Source of the DNA: Paracoccaceae bacterium | GTDB taxonomy: Bacteria > Pseudomonadota > Alphaproteobacteria > Rhodobacterales > Rhodobacteraceae | Reading direction: 5' to 3' | Length of the DNA: 64,000 bases | Assembly: GCA_014872815.1 (NCBI GenBank) | Contig: WKFK01000014.1 | Span: forward strand, 62,001 to 126,000 | Part shown: in pieces, positions 61,947 to 64,000 of the stretch | How positions within the stretch are numbered: the first letter of the stretch is position 1 | Layout of the letters: the number at the start of each line of letters is the position of its first letter | The notes under the pieces: model-generated | What the model was told of the DNA's origin: nothing | What the model saw: the letters and a program-made list of their open reading frames with translations, nothing else | Database searches by the model: none | Program-made: the position numbers and the translations under genes

Positions 61947-62927
61947 ATGGTATTGAAACGATTGGGACGTTTGGCCACGGTGGTTGCGGCGGCGGCGTTT
62001 GGCGGGATGGTTTCTGCTGATCCGAGCTTCTGGAAGCATGAGTGGCCCGAGACGGATTTTTCCAGAACCAGCATCAATAATTGGGTCGAAATCATGAGTG
62101 GCGGGCCGCCCAAAGACGGGATTCCGGCGCTCAGTGATCCGCAGTTTATTCGGGTGAGCGATGAGAGCCGGATTGGGGATCGCGAGCCGGTGGTAACGGT
62201 GGAGATGCCAGGTGAGCTGCCGCGGGCCTATCCGATCCGCTACCTGACCTGGCATGAGATCGTGAATGATCAGGTTGGCAAGACGCCGATTGCGGTGACG
62301 TTTTGCCCGTTGTGCAATTCGGCCATCACCTTTGATCGGCGGGCCGAAGGCAAGGTGCTGACGCTTGGGGTGTCTGGCAAGCTGCGCAACAGTGATATGG
62401 TGATGTATGACCGCGAGACCCAGAGCTGGTGGCAGCAAGCCATTGGCATGGGGATTGTCGGCGAGATGACGGGCGTGGAGCTGAAGGCGTTGCCCACTTG
62501 GATGGAGAGCTGGGCGCAGTATAAGGCGCGGCACCCAGACGGGCTGGTGATGGCGGAACCGCCATACAATCGCGACTACGGGCGCAATCCCTATGTGCGG
62601 TATGACAGCGCGGCGCGGCCGTTTTTGTACAGCGGGGAGAACCCGCCGCATGGGGTGCCGCCCTTGGTGCGCGTGGTGCGCGTGGGCGATCGGGCTTGGC
62701 CGATGACGCGATTGGCCGAGGAAGGTTCAGTGTCGGAAGCAGGTGTGACGATTTCCTGGCAGGCGGGGCAAGCCTCGGCCTTGGACAAGGCCAGTATTGG
62801 CAAAAGCAAGGATGTGGGCACCATTCGGGTGAAGGATGCCAGCGGCAAAGATGTGCCGCATGACGTGCTGTTTGCCTTTGCCTTTCATGCGTTTTGGCCG
62901 GACGGGCAATGGATGCTAAGGAAGTAG
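61947..62927 (+). CDS. DUF3179 domain protein, secreted
   Basis: The 326-residue protein has a signal peptide (cleavage near GMVSA, about residue 24) and the DUF3179 pattern: RAYPIRYLTWHEIVNDQVGK, TFCPLCNSAITFDRRAEG with a Cys-x2-Cys pair, SDMVMYDRETQSWWQQAIG, and LPTWMESWAQYKARHPDGLV. The CPLCN Cys pair suggests metal binding or a redox role; function is unknown. It is alone on the plus strand, divergent from the methyltransferase. Confidence 0.88.
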   Translation: MVLKRLGRLATVVAAAAFGGMVSADPSFWKHEWPETDFSRTSINNWVEIMSGGPPKDGIPALSDPQFIRVSDESRIGDREPVVTVEMPGELPRAYPIRYLTWHEIVNDQVGKTPIAVTFCPLCNSAITFDRRAEGKVLTLGVSGKLRNSDMVMYDRETQSWWQQAIGMGIVGEMTGVELKALPTWMESWAQYKARHPDGLVMAEPPYNRDYGRNPYVRYDSAARPFLYSGENPPHGVPPLVRVVRVGDRAWPMTRLAEEGSVSEAGVTISWQAGQASALDKASIGKSKDVGTIRVKDASGKDVPHDVLFAFAFHAFWPDGQWMLRK

Positions 62928-63025
62928 GTCTGCGCGCCACAACTGTCAGAACCGTTGATTAAAAACAGATTTCCGCGCTACGGTTGAAGCTATTGGGATT
63001 TCAATAGCTTTTGGGGAGGCGCGAG

Positions 63026-63424
63026 ATGGACGCCGAACTACCGTTTTTTGTCGTAGCGCCCGGTGGCACGGACTTTCTGATGTTGGCCATTGGCATCTTC
63101 CTTGTCTTTGTCTTGCTGGGCCTTGGCGCGCTGTATTTTACGGTGCAGGCCATTCCCGACCGCATGGCCTCTGGCAGCCACAAGATCCAGATGCAGATGG
63201 TTGGCATTTTGGGCGTGATCTCGCTTTTCACCATGAACAACGCGTTCTGGATTGCAGGTATATTGCTGGCGGCGATCCCGTTTCATGAGCTGTTCCCAGA
63301 CCATTTTGCGCGGGTAGATCAGGCTTTGGCGGCGAAAGAAGAGACAACGGAGATTGATGACGAAGAGACGGCGCCTGTTGACGCAGATGTCCCGGCAGTT
63401 GCGGAGGTGCAAGACAATGCTTGA
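63026..63424 (+). CDS. Small inner-membrane protein, DUF3302-like, copy 2
   Basis: The 132-residue protein has a first membrane segment at about 17-40 (LAIGIFLVFVLLGLGALYFT) and a second at about 56-82, separated by IPDRMASGSHKIQMQMVG, and an acidic tail. It is a paralogue of the protein at 23797. GGGGAGG lies upstream of the ATG. Its end overlaps the next HlyD-like gene by eight bases, as in a coupled pair. Confidence 0.72.
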   Translation: MDAELPFFVVAPGGTDFLMLAIGIFLVFVLLGLGALYFTVQAIPDRMASGSHKIQMQMVGILGVISLFTMNNAFWIAGILLAAIPFHELFPDHFARVDQALAAKEETTEIDDEETAPVDADVPAVAEVQDNA

Positions 63425-64000
63425 GTTGATGTTGAGCTGCCTTGTCACGCTGGTTCCCGATATCCTCTATCGCCGTTATGCGCAGGGCAAACGGCTGGGG
63501 CATGAGATCACATTCTTCAACGTTTGGTATGAGTTGCGGTGGGGCATAACGTCTTGCGGGATTTTGGCGGTGTCGCTGATCACGTTGATTTTCTATTTCC
63601 ATCCTACGTCTGACAAAATCACCTCGTTCTTCCGCACCGTGACAATCCTGTCAGAATCCGGTGGTCGTGTTGCGGAGGTTTATGTGAGCAACCATGACCG
63701 TGTGGCGGAAGGCGATCCGCTGTTCCGGCTGGACACCGCGCGCCAAGAAGCGGCAGCGGAGACGGCGCGGCGACAGATGGCCGAGGTGGATGCGGCCTTG
63801 CTGCTTGGCGCAACTGAGATTGCCGGGGCGCAGGCGCAGTTGGATGCGTCAGAGGCGCAGCTCACACAGGCGCGGGATGATCTGCAGCGGCGGCAAAGCA
63901 TTGCGGAGCGCAACAGCACCGTGGTGACGGAGCAGGAGTTGGAGCAGCTGTCCAATGCGGTGGATGTAGCCGAGGGGCAGCGCAACGCGGCGATTGCGGC
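63417..64000 (+). CDS. HlyD-family membrane fusion protein, copy 2 (partial, runs off window)
   Basis: The first 194 residues are visible. They have the same amphipathic start (LELMLSCLVTLVPDILYRRY), membrane segment, FRTVTIL and lipoyl half-motif VAEVYVSNHDRVAEGDPLF as the gene at 22558, then a coiled-coil hairpin. It is a clear paralogue. The 3' part is outside the window, so whether it is intact is not known. Confidence 0.8.
   Translation, partial: MLELMLSCLVTLVPDILYRRYAQGKRLGHEITFFNVWYELRWGITSCGILAVSLITLIFYFHPTSDKITSFFRTVTILSESGGRVAEVYVSNHDRVAEGDPLFRLDTARQEAAAETARRQMAEVDAALLLGATEIAGAQAQLDASEAQLTQARDDLQRRQSIAERNSTVVTEQELEQLSNAVDVAEGQRNAAIA

Noticed and set aside
1-64000. Insertion sequences, integrases or attachment sites
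   Set aside because: No transposase or integrase pattern was seen; the GTA is a domesticated element without integration genes.

Overview
The window reads as chromosomal DNA of a marine alphaproteobacterium of the Roseobacter group (Rhodobacterales). The basis is a complete gene transfer agent (GTA) cluster in Rhodobacter capsulatus order, a pdhA-pdhB-pdhC operon with a lipoyl domain on both PdhB and PdhC, an acidic extended ribosomal protein L9, an acetate kinase/phosphotransacetylase pair, and moderately high GC with short intergenic gaps. I see no rRNA, tRNA, insertion sequence or CRISPR array.

Layout. 0-7.4 kb: MarC-like membrane protein, a small SpoIIAA-like protein, ackA-pta, a flavin reductase, a secreted trypsin-like protease, a LysE exporter and an MFS transporter. 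7.4-15.5 kb: a leftward type I secretion operon (adhesin, TolC, ABC, HlyD) exporting a 1028-residue Ig-repeat adhesin. 15.5-20.9 kb: an 800 bp gap without a recognisable gene, two tandem paralogous porins, trigger factor and a DUF1330 protein. 20.9-24.8 kb: a relatively AT-rich cassette of a radical SAM/SPASM enzyme and a short peptide gene that looks like a RiPP precursor, preceded by an HlyD-like/small membrane protein pair and followed upstream by a lytic transglycosylase lipoprotein. 24.9-30.2 kb: rpsF-rpsR-rplI, a membrane protein, YceI, an SDR, a 68-residue protein and a cytochrome b561-YceI fusion. 30.4-35.9 kb: fabD, a COG3904-like lipoprotein, fabG, acpP, fabF and mltG.

36.4-50.3 kb holds the GTA: small and large terminase, portal, g3.5, protease, capsid, adaptor, stopper, tail terminator, tail tube, two tail chaperones, tape measure, distal tail, hub, NlpC/P60 peptidase and the megatron. 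All frames are open and most neighbours overlap, so the particle genes look intact. Head-spike, tail-fibre, lysis and GafA genes are not in the window. 50.4-64 kb: cysE, the pdh operon, an FtsB-like protein, a MltB-like transglycosylase, fba, pgk, two cyclophilins, a PRMT7/9-like methyltransferase, a DUF3179 protein, and a second copy of the small-membrane/HlyD pair that runs off the end.

The best candidate for an undescribed system is the radical SAM/precursor pair at 20.9-22.4 kb. Secondary points are a near-perfect 43 bp repeat at 58 and 55592 built from 11 bp units, the bacterial PRMT-like enzyme, hairpins between the GTA capsid and adaptor genes, and a 52-codon secreted peptide gene opposite the GTA promoter region.
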